A stretch of DNA of 64,000 nucleotides from Klebsiella spallanzanii (GCF_902158555.1 NZ_CABGGS010000045.1:248001-312000); one strand, 5' to 3'; shown: positions 27,790 to 36,824, numbered from the stretch's first letter. The notes: generated by a model from the letters alone, not told the origin. Numbers and translations are program-made.

Positions 27790-29178
27790 ATGTATAAAAC
27801 CACGCTATCGGGCCAGGTATGGCGTTTTGATAGTCTGAAGACACTGATGGCGAAAGCCTCCCCGGCGCGTTCCGGTGACGCGCTGGCAGGGGTCATCGCC
27901 GAGTCCGCCGAAGAGCGGATGGCGGCTAAAATGGCGCTGGCGGAGGTGCCATTGACGGAAATTCTCGCTAATCCGCTGATTCCCTACGAGCAGGATGAAG
28001 TGACCCGACTGATACTCGATACCCACGACAGCCTGGGCTTCGCGGCGATTCGCCATCTGACGGTCGGCGATTTTCGCGACTGGCTGCTCGACGACGCCAC
28101 CGACGAGGCAGCGCTGCGCCAGGTCGCAAGGGCGATCACCCCGGAGATGGCAGCGGCGGTCAGCAAGTTGATGCGTAACCAGGATCTGATCCTCGCCGCC
28201 AGCAAATGCCGGGTCGTCACGCGTTTTCGCAACACGATTGGCCTGCCGGGGCATCTCAGCGTGCGCCTGCAGCCGAATCACCCCACCGATGATATGAAAG
28301 GGATCGCCGCCAGTATGCTCGACGGCCTGCTGTACGGCGCGGGGGATGCGGTGATCGGTATTAATCCGGCCAGCGACAGCCTGCCGGTTCTGGCGCAGCT
28401 TAACCATATGCTCGACGATATTATTCAGCGCTTCGCTATCCCCACCCAGTCGTGCATTTTGACCCACGTCACCAACACCTTACAGCTGATCGAACGCGGC
28501 GCGCCGGTGGATCTGGTGTTTCAGTCGGTGGCCGGGACCGAGGCCGCCAATAGCGGTTTCGGCATTAATCTGGCGCTGCTGCAGGAGGCCCGGGAAGCGG
28601 CGCTCAGCCTTAATCGCGGCACGCTCGGCAACAACGTGATGTATTTTGAAACCGGCCAGGGCAGCTGTCTTTCCGCCAATGCCCATCACGGCGTTGACCA
28701 GCAGACCTGCGAAGCCCGCGCCTATGCCGTTGCCCGCCATTTTGAGCCGCTGCTGGTCAATACGGTAGTGGGCTTTATCGGCCCGGAATATCTCTACGAT
28801 GGCAAGCAGATTATCCGCGCCGGGCTGGAAGACCATTTCTGCGGCAAGCTGATGGGGCTACCTATCGGCTGCGACGTCTGCTACACCAACCATGCCGAAG
28901 CGGATCAGGACGATATGGATACCCTGCTGACGCTGTTGTGCACCGCCGGACTGACCTTCCTGATCGGCGTACCGGGGGCTGACGATATTATGCTCAACTA
29001 TCAAAGCACCTCGTTTCACGATGCCCTCTACGCCCGCCGTCTGCTGGGTTTAAAACATGCGCCGGAGTTTGCCGACTGGCTGGCGAAGATGCAGATTATT
29101 GACCGCCACGGCGCGCTGCGTCTGACCGATGCCCGCCATCCGCTACTTTCCGTCCTGCCGCAAGGAGAACCGGTATGA
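27790..29178 (+). CDS. eutB: Ethanolamine ammonia-lyase large subunit
   Basis: A 462-residue TIM-barrel catalytic subunit of the adenosylcobalamin-dependent lyase, which converts ethanolamine to acetaldehyde and ammonia. RSGDALAGV, the substrate-barrel stretch LSVRLQPNHPTDD, GAGDAVIGINPASD, FETGQGSCLSA and TVVGFIGPEYLYDGKQIIRAGLEDHF-type segments all match EutB. A frame from 27709 exists; the ATG at 27790 follows a ggagtcgacac ribosome site and gives the family start (MYKTTLSG). Overlaps eutC by 4 bp. Confidence 0.96.
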   Translation: MYKTTLSGQVWRFDSLKTLMAKASPARSGDALAGVIAESAEERMAAKMALAEVPLTEILANPLIPYEQDEVTRLILDTHDSLGFAAIRHLTVGDFRDWLLDDATDEAALRQVARAITPEMAAAVSKLMRNQDLILAASKCRVVTRFRNTIGLPGHLSVRLQPNHPTDDMKGIAASMLDGLLYGAGDAVIGINPASDSLPVLAQLNHMLDDIIQRFAIPTQSCILTHVTNTLQLIERGAPVDLVFQSVAGTEAANSGFGINLALLQEAREAALSLNRGTLGNNVMYFETGQGSCLSANAHHGVDQQTCEARAYAVARHFEPLLVNTVVGFIGPEYLYDGKQIIRAGLEDHFCGKLMGLPIGCDVCYTNHAEADQDDMDTLLTLLCTAGLTFLIGVPGADDIMLNYQSTSFHDALYARRLLGLKHAPEFADWLAKMQIIDRHGALRLTDARHPLLSVLPQGEPV

Positions 29179-29951
29179 ATCCTCCCGACGCCTGGAACCC
29201 GCTGCGTGAATTTACCGATGCGCGGATTGCGCTGGGCCGTAGCGGCGCGAGCCTGCCGACCCGAGAAGTGCTCAATTTTGGCCTCGCCCACGCCAGGGCG
29301 CGCGACGCCATCCACCAGCCTTTCGCCAGCGACCAGCTAGAACAACCGCTGGCGGATTTGGGCCTCTCTTCGCTGACCGTCCACAGCGCCGCCAGCGATC
29401 GGCATGTTTATCTAAATCGCCCGGATCTGGGACGACGCCTGAACGATGCGAGCCGCGCTGATCTGGACGCCAGCGGCGTGCGTCCCGCCGACTTGCTGAT
29501 AGTGATTGGCGACGGACTGTCGTCATACGCCGTGCAGCGCCAGGCGCTGCCGCTGATTCGCGCCCTTCTCCCCTATCTGGAAACGCTTGGGTTGAGCCTT
29601 GCTCCGGTGGTGCTCGCGCACCAGTCGCGGGTCGCGCTGGGCGATGATATTGGCGAAACGCTGAAGGCCAGAGCGGTAGCGATTCTGATTGGCGAGCGGC
29701 CGGGGCTCTCTTCGCCGGATAGCCTTGGCGTTTATTTGACCTGGCAGCCACATCGTCAGCGGCTGGAGTCGGAGCGCAACTGTATTTCCAATATTCGCCC
29801 GGAGGGGCTGAGCTATGACGCCGCCGCCTTTAAGCTGGCCTGGCTACTGGAGCAGGCATTTTTGCGGCGACTAACCGGGGTGCGCCTGAAAGATGAAAGC
29901 GATAACCCGGCGCTGCATGGAAAAATAAAACCTTTGAGCCAATTAAAATAA
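29175..29951 (+). CDS. eutC: Ethanolamine ammonia-lyase small subunit, short form without targeting extension
   Basis: A 258-residue EutC. The B12-binding core is intact (YLNRPDLGRRL, DLLIVIGDGLSS, AILIGERPGLSSPDSLGVYL, ERNCISNIRPEGLSY). E. coli EutC is 295 residues, and alignment by eye shows the missing part is the N-terminal 50-60 residues; this protein begins directly at the core (WNPLREFTDARIALGRSG). In Salmonella/E. coli that extension carries the signal that brings the enzyme into the Eut microcompartment. No shell, eutA, eutR or aldehyde-dehydrogenase genes are nearby, consistent with a free cytosolic enzyme used for nitrogen. Confidence 0.93.
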   Translation: MNPPDAWNPLREFTDARIALGRSGASLPTREVLNFGLAHARARDAIHQPFASDQLEQPLADLGLSSLTVHSAASDRHVYLNRPDLGRRLNDASRADLDASGVRPADLLIVIGDGLSSYAVQRQALPLIRALLPYLETLGLSLAPVVLAHQSRVALGDDIGETLKARAVAILIGERPGLSSPDSLGVYLTWQPHRQRLESERNCISNIRPEGLSYDAAAFKLAWLLEQAFLRRLTGVRLKDESDNPALHGKIKPLSQLK

Positions 29952-30038
29952 TTGGCCACGCGAGCAGAAGAATAGATTTTTAATATTCCTGGCGCAGCTG
30001 AATATTAAATTATGGAACGTGCTGAAATTGCGAATTTT

Positions 30039-30072
30039 GTAGGCCGGGTAAGGCGTCAGCCGCCACCCGGCA
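30039..30072. repeat. REP-like palindrome downstream of eutC
   Basis: gtaggccgggtaaggcgt pairs with cagccgccacccggc. It lies 90 bp after eutC in a 491-bp gene-free stretch (29952-30442) that also holds the ERIC element; nothing else was recognised there apart from the livK promoter region. Confidence 0.8.
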
Positions 30073-30287
30073 AAATGCGAGCACCGTAGCCAAAATAGTT
30101 TTGTCATCAATCTCATATCCTTCCCCTGTAGGTAATAAGAATATTGCATGAGTAAAAATGAAACGAACGTTGTAAGGTAAATCTGCATACCAAATATATC
30201 TCGTTATCTATTCAAAATAACAGCCAATAATTCGCCAACTCATGTGGCGAATTATTTCTCAATGTTATGCAGTCATTGATAGTTAAA

Positions 30288-30418
30288 GATATACCCAAAA
30301 TAATTCGAGTTGCAGGAAGGCGGCGACGCAGTGAATCCCCAGGAGCTTACTCTAGTAAGTGACTGGGGTGAGCGAGGAAAGCCAACGCACATGCAACTTG
30401 AAGTATGAAGGGTATAAA
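30288..30418. repeat. ERIC element (near-consensus copy)
   Basis: Begins at atacccaaaataattcgag, contains gtgaatccccaggagcttac and aagtgactggggtgagcg, and ends acttgaagtatgaagggtat. This is a full ERIC in the opposite orientation to the copy at 1.5 kb and less diverged. It ends 25 bp before the substrate-binding protein start, so it will be in the leader mRNA if the promoter lies upstream. Confidence 0.95.
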
Positions 30419-30442
30419 TAATCGACCGACGGTGAGGTAACA

Positions 30443-31579
30443 ATGAACAAGTTTTCCGGGAAAGCGTCTTTAATGGCCACGCTGGTTGCCGCGTTGATCG
30501 GGGCGAATAGCGCACAGGCGGCTGAAATTAAAATCGGCGTGGTATTACCGCTGAGCGGCGCGCTGAGCGGCTACGGGCAGCCATCACAAAAAGGGCTGGA
30601 TATTATTCAGAGCATTACCCCGACATTAAAAAATGGCGATACCGTCAAACTTATCGTGATTGACGATAAGAGCGACAAGGTCGAAGCCGCTAACGCCATG
30701 CAGCGCCTGGTTTCCAGCGATAAAGTCGACGCGGTGATCGGCGAAGTCACCTCCTCCAATACCCTGGCGATGACCAAAATCGCCGACGACAGCAAGACGC
30801 CGCTGGTCTCCTCGACCGCCACCAACGACCGCGTCACCCGCAACCACCCTTACGTTAGCCGGGTCTGTTTCTCCGACAGCTTCCAGGGCGTGGTTGGCGC
30901 AAACCTCGCCTCCCGCGACCTGAAAGCCAAAACCGCCGCCATCGTCTTCGACAGCAGCAACGACTACTCCGTCGGCCTGGCGAAGGCCTTCCGCACTCAG
31001 TTCCTGAAAAACGGCGGCACCATTCCTATCGAAGTTCAGGCTCCCGGCGGCAGCAAAGACTTTAAAGCCCAGTTGGCCAGCGTGAAGGCGAAGAACGTCG
31101 ACATGATTTATATGCCGATTTACTACACCGAAGGGGCGCTTATCGCCGTGCAGGCGAAACAGCTGGGGCTGAGCAAACCGGTGGTCGGCGGCGACGGTCT
31201 GGCGGCGGATCAGGTCTTTTTTGACGTCGGCAAAGATGCGGTCAACGGCTATATGACCACCGATTACTACTCGCCGAACGCCAAAGAGCAAACGCCAGCG
31301 GGCGAGGTGTTTATCAAAGCCTGGGAAGCGAAATACCAGCAGCCGACCCATACCTGGGGCGCAATGGCGGCGGATGCGTATAACGTCATTATCAACGCCA
31401 TGAACCAGTGCAGCGACCCGCATGACCGGGTTTGTGTTAACGAAAAAATTCGCGCCACCAAGGACTTCCAGGGCGTGACCGGCACCCTGACGTTGCAAAA
31501 CGGCGACGCTATCCGCAGCGCGGTCATCAACGAAGTGAAAGATGGCAAGCTGGCGTTCCGTACCGTAGTCAATCCTTAA
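30443..31579 (+). CDS. Branched-chain/hydrophobic amino acid ABC binding protein (LivK-like)
   Basis: A 378-residue periplasmic type I solute-binding protein. Signal peptide SLMATLVAALIGANSAQA, then AEIKIGVVLPLSGALSGYGQ, which is typical of the LivK/HAAT family. VVSSTATNDRVTRNHPYVSRVCF and WGAMAADAYNVI are family landmarks. Ribosome site ggtgaggtaac. First gene of a complete five-gene importer (binding protein, two permeases, two ATPases). It is not the canonical livJKHMGF of E. coli; the exact substrate is open. Confidence 0.88.
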   Translation: MNKFSGKASLMATLVAALIGANSAQAAEIKIGVVLPLSGALSGYGQPSQKGLDIIQSITPTLKNGDTVKLIVIDDKSDKVEAANAMQRLVSSDKVDAVIGEVTSSNTLAMTKIADDSKTPLVSSTATNDRVTRNHPYVSRVCFSDSFQGVVGANLASRDLKAKTAAIVFDSSNDYSVGLAKAFRTQFLKNGGTIPIEVQAPGGSKDFKAQLASVKAKNVDMIYMPIYYTEGALIAVQAKQLGLSKPVVGGDGLAADQVFFDVGKDAVNGYMTTDYYSPNAKEQTPAGEVFIKAWEAKYQQPTHTWGAMAADAYNVIINAMNQCSDPHDRVCVNEKIRATKDFQGVTGTLTLQNGDAIRSAVINEVKDGKLAFRTVVNP

Positions 31580-31599
31580 GTTTTTATAAGGGATATCAG

Positions 31600-32499
31600 A
31601 TGGATGGTGCCATTTTTCTCCAGCAAGTGGTCAACGGAATGAGCCTTGGGGGCATGTACGCCCTGATTGCCATCGGCTATACGATGGTTTATGGGGTGCT
31701 GCGCCTGATCAACTTCGCCCATGCGGACGTCATGATGGTCGGGGCGTTTACCACCCTGTTTTTATTTTCTTCTATTGGGCTACCCTTCGGGGTAGCCGTT
31801 TTCCTGACCCTCGCGCTGTGCGGCCTGTTCGGGATGCTTATCGACCGGGTGGCCTACCGTCCGCTGCGCCAGGCATCAAAAATCTCGATGCTGATCACCG
31901 CCATCGGCGTCAGCTTCTTCCTCGAAAACCTGTTCAACGTGCTGTTTGGCGGCAGCTCGCGCTTCTTCGCTGCGCCGGAATTCTTCAACAACACTCGCGC
32001 CTTTGGCGACGTTATTATCACCAACGTGGCGTGGATCGTACCGCTGATTACCGTTCTGCTGCTGCTGGCGATCCTCTGGCTGCTGTACCGCACTCGCTAC
32101 GGAATGGCGATCCGCGCGGTGGCTTTCGACGTCAATACCGTGCGTCTGATGGGCATCGACGCCAACCGTATTATCTCACTGGTGTTCGCTCTCGGCAGCA
32201 GCCTCGCGGCGCTGGGCGGGGTGTTCTACTCGATTAGCTATCCGACCATCGACCCGCTGATGGGCGTGCTGATTGGCCTGAAAGCCTTCGCCGCCGCGGT
32301 GCTTGGCGGAATAGGCAGCGTCACCGGCGCGGTATTAGGTGGTTTTATTCTCGGTTTTACCGAAGTGGTCGCGGTTGCGCTATTCCCCGAACTGGGCGGC
32401 TACAAAGACGCCTTCGCCTTTATGTTCTTGATTCTGGTCCTCTTATTCCGCCCGGTTGGCATTATGGGCGATGAACGTCTGGAAAGGAGCCGTTTCTGA
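31600..32499 (+). CDS. Branched-chain amino acid ABC permease LivH-like
   Basis: A 299-residue inner-membrane permease with about eight hydrophobic segments. LQQVVNGMSLGGMYALIAIGYTMVYGVLRLINFAH is the hallmark N-terminal stretch of LivH. The stop overlaps the next permease start by one base (TGATG). Confidence 0.9.
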   Translation: MDGAIFLQQVVNGMSLGGMYALIAIGYTMVYGVLRLINFAHADVMMVGAFTTLFLFSSIGLPFGVAVFLTLALCGLFGMLIDRVAYRPLRQASKISMLITAIGVSFFLENLFNVLFGGSSRFFAAPEFFNNTRAFGDVIITNVAWIVPLITVLLLLAILWLLYRTRYGMAIRAVAFDVNTVRLMGIDANRIISLVFALGSSLAALGGVFYSISYPTIDPLMGVLIGLKAFAAAVLGGIGSVTGAVLGGFILGFTEVVAVALFPELGGYKDAFAFMFLILVLLFRPVGIMGDERLERSRF

Positions 32500-33548
32500 T
32501 GCTCAACGCGACAACGACCGCCGGGGCGCAGCTGCGCAACCTGGTCATTATTGTTATCTGCATTGCGCTGCTGGCCGGGATCAACGTGGTCTTCAACGAC
32601 TATATTATTCGCGTCATCAGCACCATTTTTGTCTTTATGATCCTCGCGGTCAGCTACAACCTGATCAACGGCGTCACCGGCCAGCTGTCGCTGGAGCCCA
32701 ACGGCTTTGTGGCGGTTGGCGCTTACGTCACCGCTCTGCTGATCCTTTCCAGTGACAGCAAACTGGATATGTTTGAGATGGCCGCCCCCAGCCCGTGGAT
32801 CCTCGTGCTGCACGCCAGTTTCCTGCCCGCGTTGCTTATCAGCGGCCTGTGCGCGGCGGCGCTGGCGGTGTGCCTTGCCTTCCCGGTATTCCGCGTACGC
32901 GGCGACTACCTGGCGATCGTCACCCTCGGCTTCGGCTTTATTATTAAAATCCTCGCCATTAATAATCCGCAGATCACCAACGGCGCGATTGGCCTCAACG
33001 ATATCCCCCAACAGCCGCATCTGCTGTTCTGGTGCGGGCTGTTCGCTCTGCTGGCGACCGGGATGATTTTGCAGCTGGTGTGGTCAAAATACGGGCGAAT
33101 GATGAAAGCCGTGCGCGACGATGAAGACGCCGCCATCGCCATGGGCGTAAATACATTTCGGATTAAAACCTGTGCTTTTGCCACCAGCGCCTTCTTTGAA
33201 GGGATCGGCGGCGGCCTGCTGGCATCGTTGCTGACCACCATATCGCCGAACCTGTTCGACTTTATGCTCACCTTCCAGTTGCTGATTATTATCGTGCTCG
33301 GCGGTCTGGGCAGCACCACCGGCGCGCTGCTCGGTACCGTGCTGGTAGTCGGCAGCGGCGAGTGGCTGCGCTTTCTCGACCAGCCGCTCCAGTTCTTCGG
33401 TCACGATCTCGGGGCGTATCCGGGACTGCGAATGGTGGTGTTCTCGCTGCTGCTGCTGATCATCATGCTGTTCGCCCGCGAAGGTCTGCTAGGCAAAAAA
33501 GAGATTTGGCAGGTGGGCAAAAGGAGCCGCAGCTATGGCGCAAAATAA
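32499..33548 (+). CDS. Branched-chain amino acid ABC permease LivM-like
   Basis: A 349-residue permease. ILAVSYNLINGVTGQLSLEPNGFVAVGAYV and GDYLAIVTLGFGFI are characteristic of LivM; KAVRDDEDAAIAMGVNTFRIKTCAFATSAFF is the ATPase-contact region. The ATPase gene starts 14 bp inside its 3' end. Confidence 0.9.
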   Translation: MLNATTTAGAQLRNLVIIVICIALLAGINVVFNDYIIRVISTIFVFMILAVSYNLINGVTGQLSLEPNGFVAVGAYVTALLILSSDSKLDMFEMAAPSPWILVLHASFLPALLISGLCAAALAVCLAFPVFRVRGDYLAIVTLGFGFIIKILAINNPQITNGAIGLNDIPQQPHLLFWCGLFALLATGMILQLVWSKYGRMMKAVRDDEDAAIAMGVNTFRIKTCAFATSAFFEGIGGGLLASLLTTISPNLFDFMLTFQLLIIIVLGGLGSTTGALLGTVLVVGSGEWLRFLDQPLQFFGHDLGAYPGLRMVVFSLLLLIIMLFAREGLLGKKEIWQVGKRSRSYGAK

Positions 33549-34317
33549 GGTCATTTTGCAGGTGCAGGACATCACCATGCAGTTCGGCGGCCTGCGGGCT
33601 ATCGACAACGTCAGTTTCCACGTCGACGAGGCGGAAATTTTTGGCCTGATTGGCCCCAACGGCGCGGGGAAAACCACCATGTTCAACGTCATCACCGCCA
33701 ACTATAAACCGACCAGCGGCAGCGTGACCCTGGCGGGGAAGTCGTTGAAAGGGCTGAAGCCGAACCGGGTGGTCAACGCCGGGATCGCCCGCACCTTTCA
33801 GAATATCCGCCTGTTTAACTCGATGACGGTATTAGAAAACGTGATGGTCGGCCTTGATAGCGCCAGCCGCTATTCGCTGCTGGAAGCGGCGCTGCATATT
33901 GGCCGCTATTTCCCCGCTGAACGAGCGGCGAAAGCCAGGGCAATGGCGATTCTGGACGATATCGGCATCGCCCATTTCGCCGAGATGCAGGCCACTAACC
34001 TCAGTTACGGCAACCAGCGTAAGGTCGAGATCGCCCGCGCGCTGGCGACGTCGCCTAAATTATTGCTGCTGGACGAACCCGCCGCCGGGATGAACCCGAA
34101 AGAGACGGAAGATCTGGCGGACCTGATCTTCCGTATGCGTGACGACTACCAGCTCAGCGTGCTGCTGATTGAGCACGACATGCCGTTCGTCAACAAGCTG
34201 TGCGAGCGGGTGATGGTGCTGGAGTACGGCAAACCGCTGTTCAGCGGCCTGATGTCCGAAGCCATTGAGGATCCGGAGGTGATTTCCGCTTACCTGGGGG
34301 ACGTCCGTTATGCTTAG
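33535..34317 (+). CDS. Branched-chain amino acid ABC ATPase LivG-like
   Basis: A 260-residue ATPase: Walker A GPNGAGKTT (40-48), signature LSYGNQRK, Walker B LLLLDEP and H-loop LLIEHDM. The AGMNPKE and C-terminal PEVISAYLG are LivG features. Overlaps livM-like and livF-like genes. Confidence 0.92.
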   Translation: MAQNKVILQVQDITMQFGGLRAIDNVSFHVDEAEIFGLIGPNGAGKTTMFNVITANYKPTSGSVTLAGKSLKGLKPNRVVNAGIARTFQNIRLFNSMTVLENVMVGLDSASRYSLLEAALHIGRYFPAERAAKARAMAILDDIGIAHFAEMQATNLSYGNQRKVEIARALATSPKLLLLDEPAAGMNPKETEDLADLIFRMRDDYQLSVLLIEHDMPFVNKLCERVMVLEYGKPLFSGLMSEAIEDPEVISAYLGDVRYA

Positions 34318-35005
34318 CGCGCGCGAATTAAAAGTGTTTTACGGTGTGATTCAGGGGCTGAAAGGCGTTGATATTGATATCAACGACCGGGAGATCGTAA
34401 CCTTAATCGGCAGCAATGGCGCGGGGAAAACCTCAACCCTCAACGGCATCGTCAACCTCGTGCGCTCCACGGGGCGCGTTAATTTTCTCAACGAGGATAT
34501 CTCCCGCAGCCAGACACATCAAATTGTACGCAAGGGGCTGGCGCTGGTCCCCGAAGGGCGGCGCATCTTCACCAATCTGACCATCGAAGAAAATCTGCGC
34601 ATGGGGGCTTACAACAATCTCGCCGGATTTACCCGCCTGCGCGATCGCATGTACAGCCTGTTTCCCCGCCTCAAAGAGCGGCGTAATCAGATGGCGGGCA
34701 CCATGAGCGGCGGCGAACAGCAGATGCTGGCTATCGCCAGAGCGTTAATGAGCGAACCGGTTTTACTGATGCTTGATGAACCAAGCCTCGGGCTGGCGCC
34801 GAAAATTGTCGGCGAGCTGTTCGCGACGATAAAGCAGCTGCGGGAGGAGAATATTACCGTGCTGCTGGTAGAGCAGAACGCCACGGCGGCGTTGACTATC
34901 GCCGATCGCGCCTATGTGCTGGAGAATGGGAAGATTATGCTCTCCGGCCCGGCCCCGGAGGTGCTGGCGAATCCGGAAATTAAGCGGATGTATCTGGGGG
35001 GATAA
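34310..35005 (+). CDS. Branched-chain amino acid ABC ATPase LivF-like
   Basis: A 231-residue ATPase: Walker A GSNGAGKTS (34-42), signature MSGGEQQM, Walker B LLMLDEP, LLVEQNA. EGRRIFTNLTIEENLRMGAY is the LivF signature. Overlaps the previous stop by 8 bp. Last gene of the importer operon; a long imperfect GC-rich hairpin (about 35006-35059, GCTGTT/AACAGC ends) follows but has no T-run. Confidence 0.92.
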   Translation: MLSARELKVFYGVIQGLKGVDIDINDREIVTLIGSNGAGKTSTLNGIVNLVRSTGRVNFLNEDISRSQTHQIVRKGLALVPEGRRIFTNLTIEENLRMGAYNNLAGFTRLRDRMYSLFPRLKERRNQMAGTMSGGEQQMLAIARALMSEPVLLMLDEPSLGLAPKIVGELFATIKQLREENITVLLVEQNATAALTIADRAYVLENGKIMLSGPAPEVLANPEIKRMYLGG

Positions 35006-35112
35006 AGCTGTTCAGGGCTGCGGCATCGCTTCCTGCGTCGCCGCAACCGCAAACAGCCTCGCGCTACACAAAGCACACCTCATTCCAGTAGGCTTCACGC
35101 GTCCTGCGCCGC

Positions 35113-35289
35113 TCAGTATGTTTTATCATGACGAAACCACCTTGTTTCCACGTTACCGAGGTCAATTCCGTAGAGACTGGCGACCGGTAATATTGCCTCC
35201 ATGATCCGTTGGCTATCCTGCTGCCCGGCTTCACTGCTGGATAAAGAAGCCAGCCAGCCCGTGATGCGTTGCCATAGTGCCACTTTCAT
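35113..35289 (-). CDS. Small hypothetical protein, 58 residues
   Basis: Read directly from the minus strand: MKVALWQRITGWLAS opens the frame and RWFRHDKTY closes it, 58 residues in all. A very good ribosome site (cggaggag, 5 bases before the ATG) supports translation. The sequence has a Trp-rich, amphipathic N-terminal segment followed by an acidic/Gln-rich middle and contains GIDLGNVETRW. No signal peptide and no family recognised. It lies alone in the repeat-rich gap between two amino acid importers. Without homologues this remains a candidate only. Confidence 0.45.
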   Translation of the reverse strand: MKVALWQRITGWLASLSSSEAGQQDSQRIMEAILPVASLYGIDLGNVETRWFRHDKTY

Positions 35290-35410
35290 TTTTCTCCTCC
35301 GTCGGGAAGCGTTTTGCTTGTGTCTATTTCAACCACAGTTGACGGCGAGCGGGAAATATCAATTCCTGATTTGTAATTCTGTGGGACGCATATTAGGGGT
35401 GAGGGGATCT

Positions 35411-35483
35411 CCCCGGAGGCGGTGCGGGCTACTTGTCCCCAGCTGAGTAGCCCGGACAGGCGCGTCAAGCGCCGCCTCCGGGA
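35411..35483. repeat. BIME: inverted REP pair
   Basis: ccccggaggcggtgcggg to acttgtcccc is followed by gtagcccggacaggcgcg to gccgcctccggga. Same family as the REPs near the RAYT gene; upstream of the small ORF at 35.1-35.3 kb. Confidence 0.85.
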
Positions 35484-35499
35484 CTATGCGCAAGAGTTC

Positions 35500-35806
35500 C
35501 GTTCATCCTCAATCAGCAGAAAATGCATCACCGTGGAACGTGAACGGGTAAAGGGGGGAGAAAACCGCCTCCCCCTTTACAATCCCCGCGGCCCCGCAAA
35601 GAAATCGGTGCTGCGCACTGCGCTCACCTCCCGGTCCTCAGCCTGCGGTCGGCTCAACTCGACGGCCTGTCTCGATTCGCCTCTGTCCGCCATCCCTGGC
35701 GGCCAGCCCTTGTCTTCCGACCTCCGGTTCGCCGATTTCAGCGGGTTCCAGGGCATCGCTGCGAGTCTTATGGTTTCAGAAAGATACCAATAGCTAACGG
35801 AATATC
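35500..35806. other. Gene-free GC-rich stretch with strong hairpin
   Basis: At about 35549-35580 GTAAAGGGGGGAG is followed by a short loop and CTCCCCCTTTAC, a strong hairpin. The following 240 bp are GC-rich and carry a minus-strand frame of 83 codons (35577-35828) whose start lies in the adjacent REP; it has no ribosome site and no recognised family. The stretch looks like a degenerate intergenic repeat rather than a gene. Confidence 0.4.
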
Positions 35807-35842
35807 TCCCGGAGGCGGTGCTATGCACCTGTCCGGGCTACT
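35807..35842. repeat. REP unit upstream of the polar amino acid importer
   Basis: cccggaggcggtgctatgc pairs with cacctgtccgggctac; followed by tgtccccagtttggtagc, a decayed second unit resembling the one at 35432-35450. Confidence 0.8.
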
Positions 35843-35894
35843 TGTCCCCAGTTTGGTAGCACAGAGCCGGATAAACAATATCCACAATTTTGTT

Positions 35895-35923
35895 AAGTTC
35901 TTTTTCGTTATAGATAAGAACTT
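35895..35923. promoter_or_regulatory. Candidate operator: AAGTTCTT-N13-AAGAACTT
   Basis: A perfect 8-bp inverted repeat with 13-bp spacing lies 78-106 bp before the binding-protein start, in the only AT-rich part of the gap, and probably overlaps the promoter. The cognate regulator is unknown and not encoded adjacent. Confidence 0.4.
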
Positions 35924-36000
35924 TTTCTTCTTTGCCGCAGACGGTCAATTTGTGGGAGCGTGATTAACACAAAACAAAACAGGGATTCAGGGGATAAATT

Positions 36001-36810
36001 ATGCGCATTGCAAAAACAAAAATCGCGCTGGCGCTGGGCATTCTGGTGCTCGCCGCGCAGGCTCAGGCCGATCAATTAGCCGATATCAAAGCCGCCGGGG
36101 TGGTCAAAGTCGCCACCTTCGACGCCAACCCGCCGTTTGGCTCGGTAGATCCGAAAACGCATAAAATCGTCGGCTACGACGTGGACTTCGCCGAAGCGCT
36201 GGCCAAATCTCTCGGCGTTAAGCTGGAGCTGGTCGCCACTAACCCGGCCAACCGCATTCCGCTGCTGCAATCCGGTAAAGCCGATCTGATCGTCGCCGAC
36301 ATCACCATCACTCCGGAACGTGCACAGGTCATTGATTTCTCAACACCTTACTTTGTGACCGGCCAGCAGTTCCTCGTTCCGGCAAAATCAGCGGATAAAC
36401 TCGACGACTACAGCAAAGCACGCATCGGCGCGGTAAAAGGCACCACCGGCGAGCAGGCGCTGCATCAGCGTTTCCCGCAATCTCGCGTGCTCTCTTATGA
36501 CGATATTCCGCTGGCGCTGACCGCCCTGCGCAACGGTAACGTGCAGGCCATCACCCAGGACAGCACCATTCTCGCCGGGCTGCTGGCGGAAGCGCCGGAT
36601 AAAGCTAATTTCAAAATCATCCCCGACCTGCTGAGCAAAGAAGAGATAGGCGTTGGCGTGAAGAAAGGCGAACCGGCCCTGCTGAAAGCCGTGAACGACG
36701 AGCTGGTAAACCTGGAGAAATCCGGCGAAGCGGCCAAAATTTACGACGTCTGGTTTGGCCCGAGCACCAAAACCCCGCAGCCGCGCGCCTTTACTATCGA
36801 AGCTAAATAA
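36001..36810 (+). CDS. Polar amino acid ABC binding protein (family 3)
   Basis: A 269-residue periplasmic binding protein. Signal peptide TKIALALGILVLAAQAQA, then DQLADIKAAGVVKVATFDANPPFG. GYDVDFAEALAKSLG and VADITITPERAQVIDFS are hallmarks of SBP family 3; the arginine in TPER normally binds the alpha-carboxylate. Similar to glutamate/aspartate/cystine-type binders, but the substrate cannot be decided. First gene of a four-gene importer. Confidence 0.88.
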   Translation: MRIAKTKIALALGILVLAAQAQADQLADIKAAGVVKVATFDANPPFGSVDPKTHKIVGYDVDFAEALAKSLGVKLELVATNPANRIPLLQSGKADLIVADITITPERAQVIDFSTPYFVTGQQFLVPAKSADKLDDYSKARIGAVKGTTGEQALHQRFPQSRVLSYDDIPLALTALRNGNVQAITQDSTILAGLLAEAPDKANFKIIPDLLSKEEIGVGVKKGEPALLKAVNDELVNLEKSGEAAKIYDVWFGPSTKTPQPRAFTIEAK

Positions 36811-36824
36811 GCAGAAAATCCATT

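Noticed and set aside
35286-35468. 60-codon minus-strand frame overlapping the start of the 58-residue ORF
   Set aside because: Begins inside a REP pair; no ribosome site. The apparent ATGA overlap with the small ORF is probably chance.
35577-35828. 83-codon minus-strand frame between REPs
   Set aside because: Starts in a REP, lacks a ribosome site and a recognisable family; the region looks like degenerate intergenic repeat.
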